From Benincasa hispida (lineage: Eukaryota; Streptophyta; Magnoliopsida; Cucurbitales; Cucurbitaceae): a stretch of 64,000 nucleotides of DNA. The position numbers and the translations under genes were made by a program. Location: positions 12,924,882 through 12,988,881 of the forward strand of contig NC_052351.1 of the NCBI RefSeq assembly GCF_009727055.1, read 5' to 3'. This document shows, piece by piece, positions 27,101 through 35,727 of the stretch (positions are counted from its first letter, which is position 1; each line of letters begins with the position of its first letter). The notes below the pieces were generated by a model, which ran no database searches, was not told where the DNA came from, and saw nothing but the letters and a program-made list of their open reading frames with translations.

Positions 27101-30100
27101 ATTACATGGACAAGTATAAATAATCAAACAGTAAGAAACCCTAGACTGTAGACACCACATAAAAGGACCAAAACGTCCTTAGGGCTAAACTATAATTTCA
27201 ACAATATGTATATTTTTCGGTATTGTTGTTGTATCAAGACTGGCAGTGAACGCCTTGAACTCAGAAGACAGAAAGCTATATATGGGGTACTTGGTTAAGA
27301 ACTTGGTGCCCTTTCTCAATGTAATGAGCATGTCAAGAAAGATATTATAATCCCTTGGTTTGTCTGAATCTTCATCTGTAATGGGATTTTGATTACATTT
27401 TTCAGCCTAAGGAAGAGTCTCACCCTCTTATGTTTATGTCGAAGTCTCATCACTGCTAGTAACCCTATTATTCTCTGGAACTAACATGTCAATCCTGTCA
27501 TTCTCAACCAAATAAAAATATCATCCTCGACACACAAGTTAATATTATTAGGGCCAAATAGTACCTCAAGCTTATGTTGGTTCAGATTCATGGACCGGAT
27601 ACGGCGGAGCAATAGGGGACACCATTTCCTTTCTGAGATTCTTCTTGTAGTAAGTTATCCAAGGAACTTATTTAGTGGGTAGAACGGTGTCATGGGCACT
27701 CAGGATGGGTTCAGGAAGGAGTTCGAGAAAAGATGGGACTGAAGATGTGGACTAGTTAGTCTCTTCACTAGTACTCTCCCTCTGAAGATGACTAACGTGG
27801 AAGAAAGGATTATTCTCAAGAAACGTTATATCCATAGAGATGAAGTATTTTCGGGAAGAAGTGTGGAAGCATTTATAACCTCGCCGGTGAAGGAGATACC
27901 CAAAGAAGATGCATTTCTGAGCATAATGGGTAAACTTAGTTTGGTTAGGGCCATGACTATGGACAAAGGCAGTGCACCAAAAAACCCGGAAAGGGCATCA
28001 GGAATAAGCCCCGTGGTAGGGTATGACTTCTTGAGGCATTCAAGAGGAGTTTGGAGTTGGAGGCTAGGGGAAGACATTCAATTAATAAGATGAGCTCTAG
28101 TCAAAACTGCATCCCTCCATAAATAAAATGGAAGTGAAGTAGACAGCATGAGAGACCGTGCAACCTCGAGGAGACGATGATTTTTCCTTTTAGCCACCCC
28201 ATTCTATTAAGGGGTATAGGCACACGAGATTTGGTGGACAATGCCTTTAGAGGACAGAAAATCAAGAAAGGTATGATTAAGGAACTCAAGACCATTATCA
28301 CTACGAAGAATAGTATTTTGGTGTTGAACCGAGTCTCAACAGTAGTGTAAAATTGTTGAAATATCAATGAAACCTCAGATTTATCAGTGAGGAGAAAAAC
28401 CCATGTAAGACGAGTATGATCATCAATAAAGGTCACAAACCAACGTTTCCCTAAAGAGGTGGTAATACTCGAAGAACCCCAAATATCACTATGAATAAGG
28501 ATGAAAGGCTGAGAAGGTTTGTAAGGTTAAGATAGAAAAGTGACCTTATGCTGTTTTGCACGAATGCACATATCACAAGATAAAGAAGAGACATCAACTT
28601 TATTGAATAAATGAGGAAATAAATATTTCATATATTGAAAATTTGGATGACCGAGGCGAAAATGCCACAATATATAATCTTTTTCTGAAGTTGAAAAATA
28701 AGAAGACAACACACTAGTCCTATAACAGTTCTTAGAGGAAGCATCATTATCAAGGAAATAGAGTCCTCCATTGTGCCAGACAATGTCAATCGTCTTCCCC
28801 GAGCTCAAGTCCTGAAAGAAAACATTATCTAGTGAGAAGGAAACTTGACAATTCAGATCTCTAGTTATCTTACTAATAGATAATAAATTGTAAGATATTT
28901 TGGGTACATGCAGCACATTCTGTAAAGTTAAATCATAAAAAAGAGAAATATGACCCTTGTCCGCAGTAGGAGCAAAGGACCCATTTGCAATCCGAATCTT
29001 TTCATTACTAGCACTCGAAAGATATGATAGAAAATTATCAGACGATCCAGTCAAATGATATACAGCTCCTGAATCAAGTATCCATGGTTTCTTACCATTA
29101 TGCTGAGGAGACTTAAGGATTAAGAGGTACCTGATTGAGCAACGGCCCTAAGAGAAGAGACACTAGGGTCACTTTGGCAATTCATCTGAGGTTGTGACTG
29201 GGAGACACTCACAAATTCACTCATAAGAGCCCGACCAAGATTGGCTTGTCATTTAGAGGACGTCTTCTGCCAATCAGTGGTCTACCATGTAACTTCCAAC
29301 ACTGATCTTTCGTATGCTAGGGTTTCTTGCAATGTTCACACTCTGGGGTCTGTTTTCCATTTTGCTTATCACTATCAGAACCAGATAATTTCGCACTGAA
29401 AGCAGCAGGATCAACAGCAGATACAGTCATGATGCTCATAACACTGACTCTGTCTTCCTTTAGACGAACCTTAGAACACACTTCCATAAGAGAAGGTATA
29501 GGCCTCTATCCCAGTATACGGCCTCGCACTATATCGAACTTGGAGTTCAAACCACCTAGGAAATCATAATCACGATTGACTTCCTCAATCTCGAAATACT
29601 GGACACCCCACAAGGACAATCCCAGATAATTTCAAGACACAGGTTCATCTCTTGCCAGATTAGGGATAATTTGTTAAAGTATGAAGTGACATCCATCATC
29701 CCCTATTTGCACTCGTGAGCTTGTTTACGCAGAGTATAAAGACAAGATGCATTCTGCCTCTTAGAATATAATTTCTAAACTGCATCCCAGATATCCCGCA
29801 TACAACAACGGTTTCCCTATCTGAGGTTCCATACTATTAATCAGCAATGATCGAAGTAGGGAGCCTTCTCCTTTCCAAATGCGCTCCTGAGGATCCCTTG
29901 GCTTAGGTCTTGGTATCTCACCAGTTAAATACCCAAAAACTTGTGACACCCCTCAAGAGCCATTTTAATGGACTGAGACCAGGAGAAATAATTCTGACCA
30001 TTCAACTTTTCTCTTGCAATTAACCCTGAAGAATTTTCCATAAATCCAGACAAATAATTTGTAGTAGTTAAAGTAGGGAAAGAGGTTACCGAATTCTTTG

Positions 30101-33084
30101 GATACATCAGTAGACCGGAAGGATTGTCAGAATTCACTGTACTGGAATTTAAGTTTGTGGAAGCACCTAGGGCTGCCCCAAGAGCAGCGATTTGTGCTGA
30201 AAACTTTCTTGAAGATTAGCCAACTGTTTTTGAACCATTACCAAAGATAAACCAATCAAACCTTAATACATAACTAGGCGGCACATGATGAGGAAGGCCC
30301 GACGGCTGCAGGTAGGTTGCTTGTGGCTGGAAGGGAAAGGAGTCAGGGATTCCCGGCGATTGCGAGAGGCTTGTTGCCATGGCAAGGGATTTACCTCTGT
30401 GGTAGGCGGACGACTCATCTTGCACCGGTTGGTTTTTGCCAATGGCGGCTAGGATTTCGTCACCACTCTCTGATGCCATGTTAAAAGATAGAAAACAGAA
30501 AACACTAAATTTACGTGGAAAACCCTAGAACAAGGAGAAAAAACCACGATGAAGTCGCTTTTTATTATTTTAACATAAAATGAAAGTTACAAGAGAAGCC
30601 ATATTTATAGGCTCTAGCAAGCCCTAATACAAAAAAAAAGGAAATAAACCTAGGGTAAAGTAAAATACTAAAATACTCTCGGGGCTACAAACTATCTACA
30701 AAGCCTCTTATTTCTAACAACTATCCACAATGACTACCTGCCATGGAAAATACTTCTCGCTTCATTGACTGCCTGTAAAACGACTATGTTTCCTTGCGGG
30801 AAAATATTGGATGATTTTTATTTAGCCCGATTTATAGAGAGATTCATTTTATCCTTAATTGACAAAGGTCAATAACACAACTTGAGTATGATTGAGGACT
30901 GTAATTAAACCACTAGATAAGTTCAACTTACATGCGAATTGCCAGGCCTGATTGTTTCAGCTGTACCCTCCAATTTGAGCAAATAAATCAACATAATTAT
31001 TAGTGGAAGCCTAGGCATAATAATTTCTTTAAAAAAAGATTAAGGAGCACATCCAACCTTGAAAAGTAACTCTATTACAGGCTTACAGCATTAAATGAAT
31101 ACTTGCTGCTCAGTAATTTGAAAAAACACAAAATTTCATCTTTTTTAGACGTCCATGGAAAGTCTTTCTCAACTCTAGTTTGTTGTTGCAAACATAATTA
31201 CTACTCACCTAATTATGAGTGAAGTATATATAAAGAGATATTCATGAAGAAATGAACTAAGCTTCTCTTCTTGGTACACTGCAGTAATAAAGCGCATGGA
31301 AATGTACCTCTTTCTTGTCGTTCAATACAAAGGCACCAATGCCAACTCGATGGGTAGCATTTACAGGAAGAGTATGAGCACCTTCAGGTATCCAGTACAC
31401 TAGCATCAAATACTTCGGCTCAGCATGGTGGTACCAGAACCTTTCCTAAACGAAGAACAATATCTGGTCAAAGAACTATAGAGAATAAAAACAATTACTT
31501 GCAGCACTTGAAATTACAAGTTCCTAAATCTACTGTTAAAATGATCTAAAAAACTATATTGGAGTATCACCTTAACAATAGCTTCAACAAGATGAGCAAG
31601 CTCAATAGGCAGTTTAATCCAAACACCTTTCTTTCCCTGCAAAATTTTCAACACTAAAGCCAAAATGAAAATTTATTCATCACATTTCCATGCAATTATA
31701 CTGGTAACTAGTGAGGTAACTACTGGTGGAAAAGTTATCTACTAGCATTTTGGGAAGTATTTTGGAAAATTTTTAGGTTTAATTTAAGAAGCTGGATACT
31801 GGAGACCACGGACTCAAGAATGAGGCCAAAAGAAATGGCAGATGTATCAAAAACCTAAACAGAAATAAGAAATTAATTGCTTTTAACAGTGGCATTAAAT
31901 TTTGAGGGAAAAGCAAAAGCTTGCCTACCATAGTCCACATAACAAAGAAATGACAATGGGGTAAACTTGACCTTACAGTATTTGAAGGTGTGTAAGCAAA
32001 AGGGGTAACATAAAGTTTACTAGTGAGCTCATCAATATAAGAAAAAGAAGAATGACCACCTGTTTTTTCCAATGTGCAATTGAAGCTCTGAGGATAGGCG
32101 CAAAGATCTCACAGTCCATAGGTTTATCCATTTCCACGATAACGCCTCCATGATTATCCTCGGTCGCATCAAGTAGTTCAACCTGTTGAACCTCATCAGC
32201 AGTTGGGGCTTGCTCCATAAAAAATGTTGACTTAGCGGAAACTGAAAAGGATTTACTGCAAAATGAAGCTGAATTTCCGACCCCAATGCCTAATAACACA
32301 AGAACCAATTAGTTTCATGTTAAACTCTCCAATTACAGAAACACTTCAGTGGATTCTCATTTACTGTTAGCTTATAACAGAATCGATCAAATTAAATGTG
32401 AAAAACAGAAGCTGGTCGAGTCGATGTCATATCTCAAGTTAACTGACCTCCATTCAAAACTAAAGCTCCGAGATGGGTATTCCAAAAATAAACAAATAAA
32501 GACAAAATAAACATTTTAATTGACTAAAAAAGCGAGAATGAACTACAAATTAGCCAAACACTCATTCCATCGTTCTAGTGAGGTAACATAAACACAGCAC
32601 ATTAAGAATCAAAGTAGCAGAACCCCGAGTTCTACATAACAAGCAAAAATCAAGATCGCATTAATATTTCCAATCGACCCTTGAGCACGTTCAGCAATGA
32701 AGAATCAAATATCAAGTAGATTCCAAATCCAAAAAACCAGAGGAACCCAAGAAGCATAAGTAAAGTATCTCAAATTTTCAGGTGCAACATAACAAGCAAA
32801 AATCAAAATCGCATTAATATTTCCAATCGACCCTGAAGCAAGTTCACAGTGAAGAATCAAATATCAAGTAAATTCCAAATTCAGAAAACCAGAAGAACCC
32901 ATGAAGCATTAGTAAAGTATCTCAAATTTTGAGGTGCATAAACATCACTAAATTGGGGGGATGAGACAGAAATGTGAAAATCAGAACCTGGGCAACGAAG
33001 AACAGGGATGGGTGTGAAACGAGGAGTGAAAGAGGTGAAAGTGGTTCGCACAAAAGTGGAAGAAAAGAAAAGGGATCTGATCAT
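18161..33084 (-). CDS. Nudix hydrolase, NUDT2/6/10 group, split by retrotransposons in intron 4
   Basis: Nine exons on the minus strand: 32988-33084, 32060-32289, 31571-31636, 31308-31445, 19293-19370, 19156-19206, 19006-19040, 18695-18803 and 18161-18352. All junctions are GT..AG and in phase, giving 331 aa. Residues 1-56 are rich in Ser, Thr, Phe and basic residues and have no acidic residue, which suggests a plastid or mitochondrial transit peptide. Met57 could start a cytosolic form. A pre-Nudix domain lies at about 65-177 ([16 protein letters not shown], then [16 protein letters not shown]). The Nudix box G-x5-E-x7-REVREETGI at 199-221 is complete, including the metal-binding REVREE. Plant relatives hydrolyse ADP-ribose and NADH. 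Intron 4 (19371-31307, about 11.9 kb) holds copia elements A and B, both on the gene's own strand. The exons remain intact, so the gene may be functional if the intron is spliced. The exact paralogue is uncertain. Confidence 0.9.
19628..19632. repeat. Target site duplication of element A, left copy
   Basis: ACTAT directly precedes the left LTR and is repeated exactly at 30720-30724 after the right LTR. A 5-bp duplication is normal for LTR retrotransposon integration. Confidence 0.9.
19633..19872 (-). repeat. Element A 3' LTR
   Basis: On the minus strand it begins TGTTAGAAATAAGG and ends CTTTTAACA. It aligns end to end with the copy at 30479-30719, with scattered substitutions and small indels in an A run. 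Confidence 0.93.
19873..19884 (-). promoter_or_regulatory. Element A polypurine tract
   Basis: On the minus strand, TTGAGGGGGAG sits directly before the 3' LTR start TGTTAG. This is the expected position and composition of the plus-strand primer for reverse transcription. Confidence 0.85.
19929..21367 (-). pseudogene. Element A pol, 3' part (RT and RNase H), broken
   Basis: This is the C-terminal half of the element A polyprotein. The start of the reverse transcriptase domain is at 21109-21367 ([16 protein letters not shown], then [16 protein letters not shown]). The catalytic YVDD lies near 20825-20836, followed by RYFLGM-type and TRPDISYVV segments. RNase H is at 19929-20300, ending near TKGLQAKF. 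Several stops and frameshifts separate these pieces. The domain order, with integrase before RT, is that of Ty1/copia. The upstream end at 21367 is where element B interrupted the gene; coding resumes at 27209. Confidence 0.88.
21368..21372. repeat. Target site duplication of element B, left copy
   Basis: ATATG here is repeated exactly at 27204-27208, immediately outside the right LTR of element B. Confidence 0.9.
21373..21587 (-). repeat. Element B 3' LTR
   Basis: On the minus strand the LTR begins TGTTGAAATTG and ends TTTTCAAGA. The target duplication and the abutting primer site at the other LTR both place the end at GA, not the canonical CA. The match to 26989-27203 runs end to end. Confidence 0.92.
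21588..21599 (-). promoter_or_regulatory. Element B polypurine tract
   Basis: On the minus strand, TTGAGGGGGAG directly precedes the 3' LTR start TGTTGAAATTG. It is identical in sequence to the tract of element A. Confidence 0.85.
21755..25370 (-). pseudogene. Element B zinc knuckle and pol (protease, integrase, RT, RNase H), broken
   Basis: Copia domains appear in order on the minus strand. A gag zinc knuckle is at about 25135-25200 ([14 protein letters not shown]). The protease is at about 24950-24985 ([12 protein letters not shown], catalytic DSG). The pre-integrase segment is near 24450-24540 (LGHPNF, then CDVCIRAKQ). The integrase core runs from 24325 to about 23900 ([32 protein letters not shown]). 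RT runs from about 23100 to 22050, with the catalytic YVDD near 22540 and KARLVAK at about 22950. RNase H is at 21755-22050 ([10 protein letters not shown]). The 418-codon open stretch at 22808-24064 is the best preserved part. Stops or frameshifts near 24145, 22808, 22640 and 22047 break the frame. Confidence 0.9.
26266..26876. repeat. Duplicated blocks around an N base in element B gag
   Basis: The ~96 bp right of the N (26703-26798) match 26270-26363 almost exactly. The ~76 bp left of the N (26625-26701) match 26801-26876 with about two differences. The N at 26702 is therefore the junction of two overlapping, repeated arms. It could be a real tandem duplication of about 430 bp or an unresolved overlap between contig ends. 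Confidence 0.88.
26977..26988 (-). promoter_or_regulatory. Element B primer-binding site
   Basis: On the minus strand, TGGTATCAGAGC immediately follows the 5' LTR. It is the standard complement of the 3' end of plant initiator tRNA-Met used by many Ty1/copia elements. Confidence 0.92.
26989..27203 (-). repeat. Element B 5' LTR
   Basis: This 215-bp copy pairs with 21373-21587. The right neighbour is the ATATG duplication at 27204-27208. Confidence 0.92.
27209..30479 (-). pseudogene. Element A gag, protease and integrase (5' part), broken
   Basis: This is the N-terminal half of the element A polyprotein. The gag start [10 protein letters not shown] is at 30479, with its A being the last LTR base. 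The conserved [11 protein letters not shown] segment is near 29985-30020. The protease (WILDSGA) is near 29060-29085. The pre-integrase segment ([18 protein letters not shown], then CDMCIRAKQ) is at 28545-28670. The integrase core [16 protein letters not shown] is at 28390-28436. The linker to RT ends at 27209, where element B begins. Many stops and frameshifts interrupt the frame; the longest open piece is 175 codons at 28527-29054. Reading resumes at 21367. Confidence 0.87.
30466..30478 (-). promoter_or_regulatory. Element A primer-binding site
   Basis: On the minus strand, TGGCATCAGAGAG directly follows the 5' LTR. It matches the initiator-tRNA-Met type site TGGTATCAGAGC with two differences, so it is a degenerate copy. 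Confidence 0.75.
30479..30719 (-). repeat. Element A 5' LTR
   Basis: This 241-bp copy pairs with 19633-19872. It is followed by the ACTAT duplication at 30720-30724, after which Nudix intron sequence resumes. Confidence 0.93.
32635..32936. repeat. ~152-bp tandem duplication in Nudix intron 1
   Basis: A unit starting cataacaagcaaaaatca occurs at 32635-32787 and again at 32788-32936. The copies differ at about a dozen positions and small indels. The second copy ends about 50 bp before the exon 1 donor at 32987, so no exon is duplicated. Confidence 0.88.
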
Positions 33085-34471
33085 TAAGCCTCAGCAATCA
33101 ACTGTATGATTTTGGTTGAAGATTTAGGAGGCAACACACTGCACCATTTTGCATTACTTCGATTCAGTTCGTCGTTTTGTGCTTAAATTTCTGGGAATTT
33201 TCTTCTCTTCTCTTTATTACCCATTAAAACGGGAGTTGCTTTGGACTCGTTGATTCCCATTAATTCATGTAAAAAAATTAATGATAAAAAATGACTCTTT
33301 TACTCGGACTTGAGTGCAATCCCAAAAATGTAGAGGCTGCTGTGTGCCCACGTCGGCACAACCAACCCACAGCCGAGAAAATTATGCAGTTCGTTATTCA
33401 CTATTTTATCTTTTCCTTTTCTTCAAAAAGATTGACGTTTGAAAAAAACATAAATAAATAATAATTGACATTTGGTCACGTCAGTCGAGTTATGGATGAG
33501 TTATATTCATGGTTTAAAATACGAACGATACAAATATAACTATTAAATTTAAATTACTAATAGATATAGTATAATATAAAAAATTATAAATATGATAAAA
33601 TTTAAATAGTTTATCGGTGATAAACCATATTATTGATAAGAATGATAGACCTATATCTGCAATTTTTTAAAAATATTGTTATACATTTGGTTGTTATCTC
33701 TAAAAATACTATTCATTGCAATTACTTTTTAAAATATAGATGTCGATGAAAATATTGAGGTCTTAGTTTTACATAAATTTCAATAGAAATATCAATAAAA
33801 TTTCGATCTCAATGGATTTTTCTTAAAAAAATTAAAAAAAATTAAATTAATAAATAAATATTTTATGATTTTAATCAAGATTACATGTCAATTATTTATA
33901 TTATATTTGCCTTAGTAAATTTTATTGCTTAATTATTATGTTTCGTAGATTTTTTATAATATAATGGAAATATCGATTCATTTTTTATGTCGATATCAAA
34001 TTCATGGAAACATGAAAATATTAATGGAAATTTTGACATGTAGACAAAAATTTAATATTGTGGTTAAGAGTGGAAATTTGTCTTAACACAAGTAATATTT
34101 TAAATCTTTAACCAAACAATGGATTTAGGGTTGCTTTTAAACATATAAAATGAATCAATTTATTTATAAATATATTAAAATTTAACCGTCGATCAGTGAT
34201 AGACATTGATAAACATCTATATTTAAAAATATTTATTGCAGTTTTTGTCATTTAACATAATTATCCATAGATTTTAAGTATATTTTAGACTAACTTATCT
34301 ATTAAGTTTTTATGTTTATTTATTACTTTAGTGACTATATGTTTAGATTACTATTTATTTCTTAAATTTTTATCCACAATACTCTCCAAAGCATTAGGGA
34401 TTTTATAAGTCGACTTTAACCTAAATCTATATATATAATCTTCAGTCTCAATATTTAGCTGGAGAGCCTAT
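33085..34471. other. Upstream region of the Nudix gene and AT-rich DNA
   Basis: The first ~150 bp should contain the Nudix leader and core promoter (minus strand). I cannot fix a TATA box. Beyond about 33480 the sequence is very AT-rich, with phrases such as 'gtgatagac' and 'gataaac' (33620-33650, 34190-34215) that recur near 36040-36120. These are probably remnants of a shared small repeat family. I see no gene. Confidence 0.45.
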
Positions 34472-35727
34472 TGTCACGTGGTTATTATTTGCAACAATCA
34501 AATGTGCGGTACTTGGGTTGTCTTGTTATTAAAGAAGTACCAAGTAAGCCTTTATGAAGAGTTTTTGCCTATTAAAGGTGCTTAGGTACACAAAGTGTTG
34601 GGCAAATGAGTGAGTTTAAGAGAATGATTGAGAGCTTCGTTGATGATCAACTCTTGAATCGTTTGTTGATTGTTGATTGATTGTGTACAAATGATGGGTG
34701 ATGGGCTATTTATAGTCTTGCCCCACCAACCTAAGGGGTTTAAACCATCCTCGAGGGTCGGTTATGGCTCATCTAGAGCCTTCTCAATGTGTCTTGGAAG
34801 GTTCTTGGGCTACACTAAGTCTTTCTACAAGCATCCAAGTATATACATGGAGTTTCTAGACTCTCTTAGGTTCTTCTATACCATTATAGATAAATCTAGA
34901 ACATTTATGTGTGGGCTGGAGTTGGGATGTTCCAAGATGTCTATGAGCCATCTAGTATCATCCGGCACATTCTGGCACTTTCTAGATCTTTCTAGAGGCT
35001 TTCGGGACTGTGTGGAGTTGTCTAACCCATTTTGGCACTATGTTGGCCTGCCTGGGTGCTTCCAGACGTGTCCAGGCCTTTCTCGAGTGCACTGGCACTG
35101 TCTAGTGCCTTCTGAGACCATTTGGGGTTGTCTAGGCTATGGGCGAGCAGTCTGGTCGTGTCTCAAGCATTCTAGAAGCTTTCGAAGTTGTCTATTGATG
35201 CCAAACGTCTTCCAGCATTGTCTCAAAGGGTCTCGCCCATGGGCGCGTGCGCAGGGACTTACGTGCGTCTAAGGCGTGCGTGTGTTGCAATGTGCACACA
35301 TCTTGGTGCCTGCTTCCATGGGGTGCACACGGGGAAGTGCGTGTGGGGCTTGTCGCCTAGGTGCCACACGGGTGTGATTTCTCGCGTGTGTCTGGACTCA
35401 TACATCTGGGGTAGGGGTGCGCGCTTGTTGGCTTTCTTGGCCTCACACAGGGACGTGTATCATTTGGGCATGCGCGCACGATGGCACATATGGGCACTCG
35501 GTGGGCCGCTCGCATGGGTTGTGGTCCTGCACCTGAGGCTTGGGTGTTGTCCTACGACCTTGGCAGCTTGCCTGATCACTTGGGTGTACATGTGTGCGAT
35601 GTTTGGGGCTTTGGTGTGCCTCTTTCTTGACTCCTCTTTGGCATTGTTAAAGGAGCCTTGGCCCATTAAAACGCGATGTGAAGGATTTTTATGGAGCGTG
35701 ACACCAAACAATAACCACGTGACACTA
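34472..35727. mobile_element. 1.26-kb GC-rich unit with 15-bp inverted ends (solo LTR or non-autonomous element)
   Basis: TGTCACGTGGTTATT at 34472-34486 is mirrored exactly by AATAACCACGTGACA at 35713-35727. CTAT lies directly outside on both sides, a possible 4-bp target duplication. The TG..CA ends and a TATA-like ctatttatag near 34708-34717 fit a solo LTR. The 15-bp inverted repeat is unusually long for an LTR and would also fit a DNA transposon. The interior is much richer in G+C than its surroundings and contains degenerate 60-bp repeats. No transposase or gag-pol is present. Confidence 0.6.
34790..35220 (+). repeat. Degenerate 60-bp tandem repeat
   Basis: Equivalent motifs recur at exactly 60-bp steps: ggcact at 34974, 35034 and 35094, then ggtcgt at 35154. 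Surrounding ttctag, cttt and gttgtct blocks keep the same phase. In one plus frame (open 34670-35272) this gives a 20-residue repeat of the form C-x2-L-S-x3-F/W-H-C/F-x-L-x6. I know no protein family with this pattern and suspect it is non-coding. Confidence 0.7.

Larger units (their letters stand above)
21373..27203 (-). mobile_element. Ty1/copia retrotransposon B, nested in element A pol
   Basis: This 5.83-kb copia element on the minus strand inserted into the pol gene of element A, just upstream of the RT domain. It has 215-bp LTRs at 21373-21587 and 26989-27203, ATATG duplications, a near-perfect initiator-tRNA-Met primer site, and the same polypurine tract as A. By eye its LTRs differ at about 14 of 215 positions (roughly 6-7%), fewer than A's, as nesting requires. 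A and B are related: the polypurine tract and many protein segments are nearly the same. Confidence 0.93.
19633..30719 (-). mobile_element. Ty1/copia retrotransposon A, in Nudix intron 4
   Basis: A full-length copia element reads on the minus strand. It has 240/241-bp LTRs at both ends, 5-bp duplications (ACTAT), a primer-binding site next to the right (5') LTR and a polypurine tract next to the left (3') LTR. Without the nested element B (21373-27203 plus one TSD copy) its own length is about 5.25 kb. By eye the two LTRs differ at roughly 18-20 of 240 positions, so the insertion is older than B. Coding sequence is broken by many stops. It shares the Nudix gene's transcriptional orientation. 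Confidence 0.93.
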
